Of a stretch of 64,000 nucleotides of DNA, positions 1 to 9,322 are shown piece by piece. The stretch is from Acidobacteriota bacterium. GTDB lineage: Bacteria; Acidobacteriota; Blastocatellia; Pyrinomonadales; Pyrinomonadaceae. Where the stretch lies: contig JAHBSM010000001.1 in the NCBI GenBank assembly GCA_019639115.1, forward strand, positions 62,001-126,000. Direction: 5' to 3'. Position numbers and translations under genes: made by a program. Within the stretch, counting starts at the first letter, position 1. The number at the start of each line of letters is the position of its first letter. The notes below the pieces were generated by a model. That model was not told the DNA's origin. It did no database searches and saw only the letters and a list, made by a program, of their open reading frames with translations.

Positions 1-1607
1 GTCTCCGCCGCGGCCTCCTCATAGGCTCCGATCCGCGTCAGGAATTCGGCCGTGGGCACCTTTGGCCCCGCCGATGCACGAAGCTCCCGGGACAGGGCCT
101 GAGTTACCCTTTTCCCTTCGTCCAAAAGTATCTCGCGGGATCGCTCAAGTAACTCCGGAGTATCCGAGACACGGACAAGTTCGCGAGCGGCTCCGGCCCG
201 TTCTTCGGTTTTGCCAGACGATAGACGCTGTGCGGCGGCGGCGGCCGCTCTGGCAAGTGCGGGACGCGCGGCCTCGTTCTGCCGTAGTTCCTCGAGCCTT
301 CGGTTGGCCAGCCAGCCGAAGTACTCGAGGCGGCCATCGGGGATCGATAAATATCGGCGAATGGCCTCGTCGTATCGCGCACCTTGCTCAAGGCAGTATG
401 CAATAAGCAGCTCGATCTCAGACCGCGATGCTCCGCCCGGAAATGAGGATACATCGGGCAGCGTCAAAAGCTGCTCAAGGGACTGTATCGCTTCGTTCCA
501 CTCACCGCGGGCAATATGCACCTTTGCTTCGGCATAGACCGCAAGGCCTTCCTGCGGCTTTCCGCGCAGAGCTTCGCGGCCTTTTGCGGCCCAACGAAGT
601 GCGTCCTGGTCCTGGCCGGCGTCACGCTCCACGTCACAAGCGTTTAGAAATGCACGATCGATCTTCTCATCGTTCGGGTAACGATCGATGAACTGTTTGT
701 ATCGGCCGATGCTTTCCTTCATCTTGCCGACCCGGGCGAACGCTGCGGCCTTTTGCAGCAATGCGTCACGGGCGGCTGGTGTCTCGGGCCACCTTTCAGT
801 GACCCTTTCAAACCACTGAAGCGCGACGACGTATTCGCCGGCCTGAGCATAACCTCGCCCGACCTGAAATGCCGCCTCGGCCGCCGTATCCGGTACATCG
901 GATCCGAGAACAACTTCCTCGTAATGCGTCCTCGCGGATACGAACTCTCTCGCGGATTGATAGATCGAAGCTCGACGCATGTGTTCGGATGCGTCGGAGA
1001 ATTGCGGTTTCTTTGAACCCGCAGGAGTATCGATCACGTCGAGCACCCGGACAGCATCAAGCGCGGCATCGTCCGGTGCCGCCACGAAGCGAGGGTCAAC
1101 AATGAGTCTTTCGGCAGCCGCTCGAGCCGATCCACTGTCGCCCGCCGCAAGGAACGCTTCAGCAAGGAGAGCCTGATCCTCGCGTCGATATCTTTCGTTC
1201 GACGCATCGTTTGACACTGTCTGGCTCCACAGCATTTGCACCGCTACCGTACCGTCGCCGAGCGATAGCGCGCTCTCGGCTGCCATACGCCGCGCGGCCT
1301 TTGCAGCCAAGCTGTCGGGGTATTGTAAGAGTAACCGCGTCTGGACGACCTGTTCGAGCAGCGGATCGCCTATCTGCCTGGCTAGTAGGGCGACTCGCAT
1401 AAGCGCATACGGGGACGCGGCATCGTGCCTGTCCGAGGCGTTCAAATAGGCTGCGATGGCTGCGCCGAGGTCGCCGCGAGCTTCGGCGGAGCGGCCTTCA
1501 GAATATGGAGCTGAAAGGTTCTCGCTCGGCGTACGGTCCGCAGCATATGCCGCAACCGCGGACATCTGCATTCCTATTACGATCAGAATCGAAAGAGATC
1601 GGAGCAT
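1..1607 (-). CDS. Exported TPR-rich protein, N-terminal part (possible lytic transglycosylase)
   Basis: Reading the minus strand from the ATG at 1607 gives an open frame that runs off the left edge with no stop in the stretches I translated, about 535 codons. It begins with a short basic start and a hydrophobic signal segment (MLRSLSILIVIGMQMSAVAA). The rest is a chain of Ala/Leu/Tyr-rich helical repeats of TPR type, such as FQVGRGYAQAGEYVVALQWF. A long TPR-like superhelix behind a signal peptide is the usual layout of the front part of Slt70-type soluble lytic transglycosylases, but the catalytic domain would lie outside the window, so this identity is inference. The gene is divergent from folD. 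The frame is certain; the function is not. Confidence 0.65.
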   Translation of the reverse strand, partial: MLRSLSILIVIGMQMSAVAAYAADRTPSENLSAPYSEGRSAEARGDLGAAIAAYLNASDRHDAASPYALMRVALLARQIGDPLLEQVVQTRLLLQYPDSLAAKAARRMAAESALSLGDGTVAVQMLWSQTVSNDASNERYRREDQALLAEAFLAAGDSGSARAAAERLIVDPRFVAAPDDAALDAVRVLDVIDTPAGSKKPQFSDASEHMRRASIYQSAREFVSARTHYEEVVLGSDVPDTAAEAAFQVGRGYAQAGEYVVALQWFERVTERWPETPAARDALLQKAAAFARVGKMKESIGRYKQFIDRYPNDEKIDRAFLNACDVERDAGQDQDALRWAAKGREALRGKPQEGLAVYAEAKVHIARGEWNEAIQSLEQLLTLPDVSSFPGGASRSEIELLIAYCLEQGARYDEAIRRYLSIPDGRLEYFGWLANRRLEELRQNEAARPALARAAAAAAQRLSSGKTEERAGAARELVRVSDTPELLERSREILLDEGKRVTQALSRELRASAGPKVPTAEFLTRIGAYEEAAAE

Positions 1608-1736
1608 ACTCAACCAATCGTTGCCGCAGCGGTCATGATCAACGTCCCGCTCGTTTCCCCGATTCTACACAGTCAGAATTTGGGTGTGAAGCCGCGCCTG
1701 CATCGTGTTTCGTTTTGCGGTAGAATCGAGCCGTAA

Positions 1737-2672
1737 ATGAGCGCAATCATCCTAGCAGGCAAGCCCGTGGCCGAGGCGATCAAGGCGGAGGTTTCGACTG
1801 AGGTCGCCGGCCTCATAGATATTCACGGTATCAAGCCTACGCTTGCAGTGGTCAGGGTAGGGGAAGACCCCGCGTCGGCGGTATATGTAGGCAGCAAGGT
1901 GCGTACCGCCGCCGAGATCGGTATCGGGTCCGAACATCTTCATTTTGCGGCTGACACCGCTGAGGCCGAGATCGTCGATGTAGTAGCGACTTTGAATGCC
2001 CGCGACGACATCGACGGCATATTGGTACAGCTCCCGCTCCCCGCTCATATCAACGAACGCCGGATACTTGAGACCATCGACCCGTTGAAGGACGTCGATG
2101 GATTTCATCCGGTCAATGCCGGCCGGCTGCTGCAGGGCCATGAATCCCTGGTGCCGTGTACGCCCGCCGGGGTGATAGAAGTACTTCGCCGGTCAGGGAT
2201 CGAGATCGCGGGCAAACGGGCGGTCGTGGTCGGCCGCAGCAATATTGTCGGCAAGCCGATGTCGGTGCTTCTGCTTCAAAACGATGCCACGGTCACGATC
2301 TGTCATTCGCGAACGCGTGACCTGGCAGCGATCACCCGGGAGGCAGACATTTTGGTTGCGGCGATCGGCCGGGCCGGTTTCGTCCGAGGCGAACATATCC
2401 GTGAGGGGGCTGTGGTCGTGGATGTCGGGATCAATAGCGTCACAGATACGGGTGCGGTTCGCGAACTGTTTCCGGATGATGAACAGGAAAGGCGGCTAGC
2501 TGCTATCAATGATCGCGGCGCAACGCTTGCAGGCGACGTGAACGCCCGCGACGCCATGGCCAAAGCTGCCGCGTATACACCGGTTCCCGGCGGGATCGGG
2601 CTCCTTACCGTTGCCATGCTGATGAAGAATACTGTTACGGCGGCGCGCATGCGTCGCCTCGCATCGATATGA
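1737..2672 (+). CDS. folD: Bifunctional methylene-THF dehydrogenase / methenyl-THF cyclohydrolase FolD
   Basis: FolD interconverts 5,10-methylene-THF, 5,10-methenyl-THF and 10-formyl-THF in cytosolic one-carbon metabolism, using NADP. The 311-residue length is slightly above the usual 280-300. Visible family signatures are the catalytic-domain VYVGSK segment near residue 50 (Lys of the YxxxK motif), ILVQLPLP near residue 95, DPLKDVDGFHPVN near 120, the Rossmann signature VVVGRSNIVGKP near 165 and the C-terminal TPVPGGIGLLTVAMLM. It is the first gene of a plus-strand run; its stop overlaps the next start in an ATGA. The upstream 129 bp separates it from the divergent TPR gene and should carry its promoter. 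Confidence 0.97.
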   Translation: MSAIILAGKPVAEAIKAEVSTEVAGLIDIHGIKPTLAVVRVGEDPASAVYVGSKVRTAAEIGIGSEHLHFAADTAEAEIVDVVATLNARDDIDGILVQLPLPAHINERRILETIDPLKDVDGFHPVNAGRLLQGHESLVPCTPAGVIEVLRRSGIEIAGKRAVVVGRSNIVGKPMSVLLLQNDATVTICHSRTRDLAAITREADILVAAIGRAGFVRGEHIREGAVVVDVGINSVTDTGAVRELFPDDEQERRLAAINDRGATLAGDVNARDAMAKAAAYTPVPGGIGLLTVAMLMKNTVTAARMRRLASI

Positions 2673-2968
2673 ACTTTGAAGAATATCAGGCCGCCGCAAG
2701 CCGGACGGCATTGTACCCTCGGCGGCTCGAGAATCTCGAGTATCCGACGCTCGGACTGGCCGGCGAAGCCGGTGAGGTCGCCAATGTCGTCAAGAAGATA
2801 CAGCGAGACCACGGCGGCATTCTGACGGACGAAGTAAAGGCAAAGCTGAAGGATGAGCTCGGCGATGTGCTGTGGTACATATCCGCATGCGCGGACGAGC
2901 TCGATCTTACGCTCAACGAGATCGCCGAATACAATGTCGCAAAACTAGCGTCGCGTCATGGTAAGTGA
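2669..2968 (+). CDS. MazG-like nucleotide pyrophosphohydrolase
   Basis: A 99-residue protein that reads throughout as a single all-alpha MazG-type NTP pyrophosphohydrolase domain. The family hydrolyses nucleoside triphosphates to monophosphates and pyrophosphate, often as house-cleaning of aberrant nucleotides. The metal-binding signature is visible: GEAGEVAN (ExxE-type helix) around residues 32-39 and KDELGDVLWYI around 61-71 (ExxD). It is a minimal single-domain form and not the double-domain E. coli MazG. Its start overlaps the folD stop by four bases, so translation is probably coupled. Substrate is unknown. Confidence 0.85.
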   Translation: MNFEEYQAAASRTALYPRRLENLEYPTLGLAGEAGEVANVVKKIQRDHGGILTDEVKAKLKDELGDVLWYISACADELDLTLNEIAEYNVAKLASRHGK

Positions 2969-2983
2969 GAGTGGGTCAGGTGG

Positions 2984-3601
2984 ATGCTCAAAGTAGGATT
3001 AACGGGTTCGATCGCAGTAGGTAAATCCTTTGTTTGCAGATGTTTTGCTGACTTTGGGATACATGTGCTCGACGCGGACCTTACGGCTCGTGAGGTAGTC
3101 GCCCCGGGCACCTCAGGCCTGTCCGAGATCGTACGCAGCTTTGGCGAAAGCGTTCTCGCCCGCGACGGTTCGCTTGATCGTAAAAAGCTGGCGTCTATCG
3201 TTTTCTCTGATCCGGGACTTCGCGAATTGCTCAATTCGATCGTTCACCCGTTGGTCATCGCCCGGCAAAATGACTGGTTGGAGGAGCTTCGCTCCGCCGA
3301 CCCAAACGGTGTAGCCATAATAGATGCCGCGCTTATGATCGAAAGCGGTGGTTACAAACGGTTTAACAAACTTATTGTTGTGTGGTGTGAACCTGAGATA
3401 CAATTGCATCGCCTGATGGAAAGGGACGGCCTTTCCAAAGACGAGGCCGAACTGCGGATAGCGGCTCAGATGTCCCAGGAGACGAAAAAGAGCTTTGCGG
3501 ATATATTGATCGACACGTCAGCGGGCTTCGAAAAGACGCGCGATCGAGTCGCTGACGTAGCCGACGAACTATTGCTCGCTGCCCGCACCGGATCTGGTTG
3601 A
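2984..3601 (+). CDS. coaE: Dephospho-CoA kinase
   Basis: CoaE phosphorylates dephospho-CoA with ATP in the last step of coenzyme A synthesis. The 205-residue length is normal. The N-terminus MLKVGLTGSIAVGKS contains the Walker A loop, followed by the family motif LDAD (residues 29-32) and the lid/CoA-domain segment NSIVHPLV near residue 84. The gene lies 15 bp after the MazG-like gene in the same orientation and 10 bp before a peptide-binding lipoprotein gene, so it sits in a mixed housekeeping/transport transcription unit. Confidence 0.95.
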   Translation: MLKVGLTGSIAVGKSFVCRCFADFGIHVLDADLTAREVVAPGTSGLSEIVRSFGESVLARDGSLDRKKLASIVFSDPGLRELLNSIVHPLVIARQNDWLEELRSADPNGVAIIDAALMIESGGYKRFNKLIVVWCEPEIQLHRLMERDGLSKDEAELRIAAQMSQETKKSFADILIDTSAGFEKTRDRVADVADELLLAARTGSG

Positions 3602-3611
3602 ACGCTCCAAG

Positions 3612-5405
3612 ATGATCTCAACAAGCCGCTCATTCCGGTGGAAACTGATAGCGATCACGGCCGCGGCCGTCGCTGCACTCGGGTGCGAACAGATCCGCAG
3701 GCCCGAGCCGGCTCCGTATATTGCCGAATCGTCGGCGCCCGAACACCAGGAATTCCGCTGGAGCAACGGTAGGGCAGTAAAACATATCGACCCGGCCCGG
3801 GCCGCCGCACCGCCTGAAACTGACGTGATCCGTTCGATTTACGAAGGGCTCACCGAGCTGGACCCGCGAACCCTGGAGGCTCGCCCCGCGGCCGCCGAAA
3901 AATGGACATCGGCCGAGGACGACCGGGTCTGGACCTTCACTATCCGCAAGGACGCCCGTTGGACCAATGGCAAACGCGTCACCGCCGGAGATTTCGCCAC
4001 ATCCTGGCGGCGCCTTCTCGCGCTGGGAGAAAAGGCTGCGAATCGTCAGTTGATATCGAATTTCGTAGGAGCGGCACCCCATCAGCCCGCGACTGCACCT
4101 CCCGTCGAGACCTTTGATGTACCGCATGCGATACCCGATAATGCGGCGCGGATCGGTGCGACGCAATCGCTTCGAGGCAGCACGCAGCCTACCAAGAACG
4201 GGAACACCGACAGCAGCGGACGCTCGGGCGAATCGGTCGAGCAGCGATTCGGTGTCGATGCCGTGGACGAGGTGACCCTCAAGATCACGTTGGTCGAACC
4301 GGACGCCAACCTGCCGAAACTTGTCGCAAATACTATCTTCCGGCCGGTTTACGGCGGCGGGCGCGATATTGACGGCGAGTCGGTCCCGCGTGACGTCGTC
4401 ACCAATGGCCCGTTTCGTATCGAAGAGGTCGGCCCTTCGGGGATCTCTTTGGTACGTGACGATAGATACTGGGGCCATGAACGTGTCGCGTTGGCTAGAG
4501 TCAGGCTTATTCCGGCTGAGAATGCGGAAGGAGCCCTCGAAGCATATCGCCGGGGCGAGGTAGATGCGGTCACGAACGCAGTATTCGAACCTCTCGCTCT
4601 CAAGTTGCTGGCCCCGTACGACGATTTCCGGCGAACGACACATAACGCCGTGAATCTCCTTGACGTGAACACTTTGAATCCGCCTTTCAGCGATCGACGA
4701 GTCCGTGAAGCTCTCGCTATCGCAATTGACCGAGACAAGTTGACCGAAGGCGAACTCGAAGGGTCGACCAGGCCGGCCACGCAATTCCTCCCGCGTCAGG
4801 CGTCGCGGACGGACGGGCTTCTATTTGACCCGGTTCGCGCCCGTGACCTGCTTGCGCGTGCCGGATTTCCCGACGGAGCTGACTTTCCCCGCATTCGTTT
4901 GGTGGTCAATCGGAATGACACGCAACAGAGGATAGGACGCACGCTTGCACGAATGTGGAAGCAGTACCTAAACCTAGAGACCGAGCTGATCGTAAAAGAT
5001 ATTGCCGAGATGGAGTCGGTCAAAGCCGCCGGCGAGTATGACCTGATCAGACGCGGCGTGGTATTGCCAACGGTTGACGAACTTGTCGGCCTGCGTACGA
5101 TATTCGGCCCGCGACTCGAAACGGCGCCTGAACGTCCGGCTCCCGAACTCAAACGGTTCGATAAGAGGATACCCGAGGCTGGCGGCCCCAACGCCGCGGA
5201 TACGGATACGGTGGTGCCGACTGACGACGGGCGTTTTACTGAGTCTGACGCATTGTATGACCTGGTCTCGATACCGCTCTATTTCCCCACCTCATACGGT
5301 ATCGTCAAACCTTACGTGCGCGGCTTTGAGTTGAATATGCTGGATTCGCCCGTACTGGCGGACGTCAGCATCGACAACAATTGGGCTCCGGCGAAAGCCA
5401 AATGA
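3612..5405 (+). CDS. Peptide ABC transporter solute-binding lipoprotein (family 5), first copy
   Basis: A 597-residue SBP_bac_5 protein that would capture oligopeptides for the OppBCDF importer encoded downstream. It has a lipoprotein signal with a lipobox ending ALGC near residue 25. Family features include the entry segment VIRSIYEGLTELDPRTLEARPAAAEKW, the WTFTIRKDARWTNGKRVTAGDF block near residue 105, and the RVREALAIAIDRDKL helix near 365. A low-complexity Ser/Thr/Asn/Gly-rich stretch (about residues 180-205) interrupts the usual fold and is lineage-specific or a linker. It is followed directly by a second, divergent binding protein, so two ligand receptors may share one permease. Confidence 0.9.
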   Translation: MISTSRSFRWKLIAITAAAVAALGCEQIRRPEPAPYIAESSAPEHQEFRWSNGRAVKHIDPARAAAPPETDVIRSIYEGLTELDPRTLEARPAAAEKWTSAEDDRVWTFTIRKDARWTNGKRVTAGDFATSWRRLLALGEKAANRQLISNFVGAAPHQPATAPPVETFDVPHAIPDNAARIGATQSLRGSTQPTKNGNTDSSGRSGESVEQRFGVDAVDEVTLKITLVEPDANLPKLVANTIFRPVYGGGRDIDGESVPRDVVTNGPFRIEEVGPSGISLVRDDRYWGHERVALARVRLIPAENAEGALEAYRRGEVDAVTNAVFEPLALKLLAPYDDFRRTTHNAVNLLDVNTLNPPFSDRRVREALAIAIDRDKLTEGELEGSTRPATQFLPRQASRTDGLLFDPVRARDLLARAGFPDGADFPRIRLVVNRNDTQQRIGRTLARMWKQYLNLETELIVKDIAEMESVKAAGEYDLIRRGVVLPTVDELVGLRTIFGPRLETAPERPAPELKRFDKRIPEAGGPNAADTDTVVPTDDGRFTESDALYDLVSIPLYFPTSYGIVKPYVRGFELNMLDSPVLADVSIDNNWAPAKAK

Positions 5406-7423
5406 AGCTAAACAATAGATCAGTTGTTGGATTCACCGCGTTGGTCATCGGATCATTCCTGATCCAGGCTTGCGGCGGCGCGAGCCAATACTTCGGCAAG
5501 ACCGAGACACCCCGCGACAATATTCTCCGTTACGTCTCGGGTTCCGAACCCGAATCACTGGACCCGCACGTCTCTTCGGGCCAGCCGGAAGCTCGCATAT
5601 ACATGGCCCTATTTGACGGACTCGTCGAGTATGGGCCGAAGGACCTGCAGCCGATCCCCGCGATCGCAAAAAGTTGGGAGACCGGGCCCGGTGTCGATAC
5701 GTTCATATTCCACCTGCGTGACAATGCTCGGTGGAGCGACGGGAAGCCGATCACGGCCGAGGACTTCGTGTACAGCCTAAGGCGCGGATTTGCTCCTGAG
5801 ACGCTCTCGCGAACAGCAAGCCTGGGCTATTTCGTCAAATACGCCGAAGCCTACAACAGCGGGCGTGTCTTCGTCAGAAAGAACGGCAGATACATCACTG
5901 GGTCAGATCTGGACGGTACACCAAAAAAGCAGCGCGCCGCTTTCGGGCCTGACACCGAGTTCGATCGATCGCTCCGCGATGGCGAGCGGATCACGTTGGA
6001 TGCTGACCCAAAAAAGCGCGAGAAAGAGATCGAGACCGATCCTAAGCTCCGAGCCGCCGCCGAAGGCGCCGAATTCGTACCCGTGTCCGAGAACGACATC
6101 GGTGTCGAGGCCATCGATGCTTATACTTTGCGCATCTCGCTGAGACAGCCTGCCCCGTTCTTCGTCGGCCTGCTGGCCCATCAATTCTTTCGATTGGTCC
6201 CTCGACACGCGATCGAGAGATACGGGAAACAATGGACTCGCCCAGAGAATATTGTGACGTGCGGTGCATTCAAGATGCAGCGATACGTTCCATACAATGT
6301 GCTTGCCGTAACGAGAGATCCGATGTATTGGGACGCGGCCAATGTTCACCTCGACGGTATCGAGTTCTATCCAGTCGAAGAACTCTCAACGATAATGAAC
6401 CTCTACAAGGGCGGGCAGATCGATGCGATGCTCAATCATTCGGTCCCGTCCTCGTGGATAGGCGACGTGCGGCAATACAAGGACGAGTACCTGAATTTTG
6501 CCGAAGCGGCCACCGCATACTATTCGATGAACATGACAAAGCCGCCGTTCAATGACATCAGAGTTCGGCGAGCATTCCAGTTGGCCGTCGATCGAAAGGC
6601 ATTGTCAGATTTTAGAAAGGTAACGAAACCGCTGAACGATATTACGCCGGACGGCATATTCCCAGACTATGACCGCGCTCGGGCTGCCGTGGCTGACGCA
6701 TCGAGGGCAAAGGCCGGTCTCTCTGTTGAGGAATGGGACCGAAAGCACGGTGTCGATCCCGAAGCTGCGCGCCGATCGCTCACCGAAGCTGGTTTCCCCG
6801 TCATAGCGGAAGGAAACGGCTTTGCTTGCCCGACTTTCCCGACCGATACCGTTTCATTGACGTTCAACACGAACGAGAATAATCGTGCTGTCGCCGAATT
6901 CGTCCAGGCTCAATGGAAAAAGAACCTCGGCGTCACGATACCGCTCAAAAGCCAGGAGTTCAAGACATTTCTAAAAGATCGTAACGAACTCAACTATGTC
7001 GGTTTTGCCCAGAGCCTATGGTCGGGCGACTATATGGACCCGTTCACATTCTTAGGGCTCCACTATGCCAAGCAGAACGACGGCGGCTCCGGATTCTATG
7101 ATCCGAAATACGACAAGCTGCTCGATGACGCCAATAATGAGCTCGACCCGCAGAAACGGTACGAGCTGCTTGCAAGGGCCGAAGCCTATGTGATGGATCA
7201 GCTGCCTGTTGTCACGCTTACAGTTAATGCCACGAACTGGCTCAAGAAGCCGTATGTCAAAGGAATGTATCCTAACCCCGGGACGCTTCATGCCTGGAAG
7301 TTCGTGTATATTGAGACCGACAGGAGCCGCTGGGATCGTGACGTTGAGGGGATCATGACCGGGTCGGACGCGCGCGTCGATCAACAGTTGGCTGAGCTCA
7401 CCTCGAGCCAACGAGGGCAATAG
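5402..7423 (+). CDS. Peptide ABC transporter solute-binding lipoprotein (family 5), second copy
   Basis: The start at 5402 was chosen because its ATG overlaps the previous stop (ATGA) and yields a clean lipoprotein signal, MKLNNRSVVG followed by a hydrophobic stretch and LIQAC. An upstream in-frame ATG at 5381 would add residues in front of the signal. The product is 673 residues. It has the same family-5 blocks as its neighbour (LRYVSGSEPESLDPH, FHLRDNARWSDGKPITAEDF, VRRAFQLAVDRKAL) but low overall similarity, which suggests different ligands. An Arg/Lys/Glu-rich insertion around residues 170-220 makes it longer than typical OppA (about 540). The OppB gene starts one base after its stop. Confidence 0.92.
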   Translation: MKLNNRSVVGFTALVIGSFLIQACGGASQYFGKTETPRDNILRYVSGSEPESLDPHVSSGQPEARIYMALFDGLVEYGPKDLQPIPAIAKSWETGPGVDTFIFHLRDNARWSDGKPITAEDFVYSLRRGFAPETLSRTASLGYFVKYAEAYNSGRVFVRKNGRYITGSDLDGTPKKQRAAFGPDTEFDRSLRDGERITLDADPKKREKEIETDPKLRAAAEGAEFVPVSENDIGVEAIDAYTLRISLRQPAPFFVGLLAHQFFRLVPRHAIERYGKQWTRPENIVTCGAFKMQRYVPYNVLAVTRDPMYWDAANVHLDGIEFYPVEELSTIMNLYKGGQIDAMLNHSVPSSWIGDVRQYKDEYLNFAEAATAYYSMNMTKPPFNDIRVRRAFQLAVDRKALSDFRKVTKPLNDITPDGIFPDYDRARAAVADASRAKAGLSVEEWDRKHGVDPEAARRSLTEAGFPVIAEGNGFACPTFPTDTVSLTFNTNENNRAVAEFVQAQWKKNLGVTIPLKSQEFKTFLKDRNELNYVGFAQSLWSGDYMDPFTFLGLHYAKQNDGGSGFYDPKYDKLLDDANNELDPQKRYELLARAEAYVMDQLPVVTLTVNATNWLKKPYVKGMYPNPGTLHAWKFVYIETDRSRWDRDVEGIMTGSDARVDQQLAELTSSQRGQ

Positions 7424-8341
7424 ATGGTTCGATTCATAATCAAGCGGATCCTGCTGATCATACCGATGGCCTTGCTAGTGGTCACGCTGACCTGGGGCTT
7501 GATCCGGATGGCGCCTGGAACATTTTATTCTAGTGAGAAAAAGCTTCCTGCCGCTATCGAAAAGAATATTCGCGAGCGCTACGGATTGGATAAGCCCTGG
7601 TACGCGCAATACGGCTTGATGATGGGCAATGTGATCAGCGGCGACTTGGGCATTTCCCTCAAATACGAGGGGCAAGCCGTCAACGAGATCATCGGGCGTC
7701 ACCTGCCATATTCGGCGATAATCGGGATCGCTGCTTATCTGCTGGCGTTGGCAGTCGGGCTCGCGGCCGGCACGCTGGCAGCACTGCGGCAGAATTCATT
7801 TTTTGATTATGCGTCGATGTCGGTGGCGCTGCTCGGCCTCTCTATACCGGCATTCGTACTCGGGCCGCTGCTCGTCCTGTTGTTCTCCTTTACGCTTTAC
7901 CTGCTGCCTCCGGCACGTTGGGGCGGGGTATCGGCTCTCGTGCTTCCCGTCGTCACGCTGGCCGCAGTTTATGCGGCTTACATCGCACGTCTCACTCGTG
8001 CAGGAATGCTTGAGGTACTTCGGTCGGATTACATTCGAACTGCCAGGGCAAAGGGGCTGAGCGAGCGAACAATACTTTTCCGCCATGCGTTGCGCGGCGG
8101 CTTGATACCGGTCGTATCATTTACCGGTCCTGCTCTCGCGGGTTTGCTTGCAGGCACCGTCGTGGTCGAAAAAGTTTTTGCGATCCCCGGCCTGGGCAAT
8201 ATTTTTATCCAGTCGATCTTCAATCGTGACGAGCCTCTCACCCTCGGCATCGTTGCCTTCATTTCGATCCTGATAATGGTGTTCAATCTTGCGGTCGATA
8301 TTGCTTATGGATTTCTGGACCCGAGGATAAGATATGAATGA
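7424..8341 (+). CDS. oppB: Oligopeptide ABC transporter permease OppB
   Basis: A 305-residue inner-membrane permease of the peptide importer. The N-terminal segment MVRFIIKRILLIIPMALLVVTLTWGLIRM is the conserved OppB/DppB first helix, followed by the G-x-R-YGLDKPW-x-QY block. The EAA loop that contacts the ATPases is visible at about residues 200-220 (SDYIRTARAKGLSERTILFRHALR). Six transmembrane helices are apparent. The start directly abuts the preceding binding-protein stop, and the last eight bases overlap oppC, consistent with a single transcription unit. Confidence 0.95.
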   Translation: MVRFIIKRILLIIPMALLVVTLTWGLIRMAPGTFYSSEKKLPAAIEKNIRERYGLDKPWYAQYGLMMGNVISGDLGISLKYEGQAVNEIIGRHLPYSAIIGIAAYLLALAVGLAAGTLAALRQNSFFDYASMSVALLGLSIPAFVLGPLLVLLFSFTLYLLPPARWGGVSALVLPVVTLAAVYAAYIARLTRAGMLEVLRSDYIRTARAKGLSERTILFRHALRGGLIPVVSFTGPALAGLLAGTVVVEKVFAIPGLGNIFIQSIFNRDEPLTLGIVAFISILIMVFNLAVDIAYGFLDPRIRYE

Positions 8342-9305
8342 GCTTCCAAAGACCGGCAAGGTAGAAAAAGGAGCTTCTCTTTGGCGTGATGCGTGGCAGC
8401 GTTTGCTAAAGAATCGGCTCGCTGTCTTTGGTCTGGTCGTCCTGATCCTAATGTCCACCGCTGTAATCGTTGGCCCCGCGATAATAGAATGGACGACCGG
8501 CTACACCTACGACTTTATTCCGGACGACCCAACTCTGTATCGTTCGATGCCGCCTTCGGCGGCACATTGGATGGGAACGGACGATGCCGGCCGGGATATT
8601 TTTGCTCGAGTGCTCCAGGGCGGACGCATTTCGTTGCTTGTGGGTATCATCTCTACCGCGGTGTCGCTGATAGTCGGCGTCACATACGGTTCGATAGCCG
8701 GGTATCTCGGTGGACGTATTGACAACGTAATGATGCGTATCGTCGATATTCTTTACGCTATTCCTTACATTCTCATCGTGATCGTTCTGCTCGCGGTATT
8801 CGGCAGCAGCAATTCTCCGGCTTGGATCAAATGGCTGGCCGCTACGGTCGGCGGCGAAGGCAATCAAGGCCTAAGCCAGATAATCCTGTTGTTCTTTGCC
8901 CTTGGGCTGGTTTCGTGGCTGACAATGGCGCGAGTGGTGCGCGGCCAGGTACTCTCGCTCAAGAATCAGGATTTCATACTCGCTGCTCGCGCGACCGGTG
9001 TCAGAGTGCCGGGCATCATTTTTCGCCATATCATTCCCAATACGTTGGGCCCGGTGATCGTTTACGCGACCCTGACCGTGCCGAGTGTAATGCTGACAGA
9101 GGCGTTCCTATCCTATCTCGGGCTTGGCGTACAGCCGCCATATGCGTCGTGGGGGAGCCTTGCGAACGACGGCATCAAGAACCTGGCCATATATCCCTGG
9201 CAATTGATATTTCCGGGGCTGACGATGGCCCTGACGCTATTTTCGCTGAATTTCCTGGGTGACGGGCTCCGCGATGCTCTCGACCCGCAAACCCGAAAAT
9301 TCTGA
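8334..9305 (+). CDS. oppC: Oligopeptide ABC transporter permease OppC
   Basis: A 323-residue second permease subunit. Family features are SLWRDAWQRLLKNRLAVFGLVVL at the start of TM1, HWMGTDDAGRDIFARVLQGGRIS (OppC signature) near residue 80, and the EAA loop FILAARATGVRVPGIIFRHIIPN near residue 215. The C-terminus GLRDALDPQTRKF is the standard OppC ending. It pairs with OppB in the membrane. The gene overlaps oppB by eight bases and is followed 17 bp later by a small exported protein, before the ATPase gene. Confidence 0.95.
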   Translation: MNELPKTGKVEKGASLWRDAWQRLLKNRLAVFGLVVLILMSTAVIVGPAIIEWTTGYTYDFIPDDPTLYRSMPPSAAHWMGTDDAGRDIFARVLQGGRISLLVGIISTAVSLIVGVTYGSIAGYLGGRIDNVMMRIVDILYAIPYILIVIVLLAVFGSSNSPAWIKWLAATVGGEGNQGLSQIILLFFALGLVSWLTMARVVRGQVLSLKNQDFILAARATGVRVPGIIFRHIIPNTLGPVIVYATLTVPSVMLTEAFLSYLGLGVQPPYASWGSLANDGIKNLAIYPWQLIFPGLTMALTLFSLNFLGDGLRDALDPQTRKF

Positions 9306-9322
9306 AGTCCGGAGGTTATTGC

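Noticed and set aside
2872..2889. TGTGGTACATATCCGCAT, similar to the palindromes near parA
   Set aside because: It lies within the MazG-like gene where the codons for LWYISAC explain it, and the right arm is broken.
3630..4784. Long minus-strand open frame (384 codons) opposite the first binding-protein gene
   Set aside because: Arg/Cys/Gly-rich composition typical of a shadow frame; the plus-strand gene has a lipobox and family motifs.
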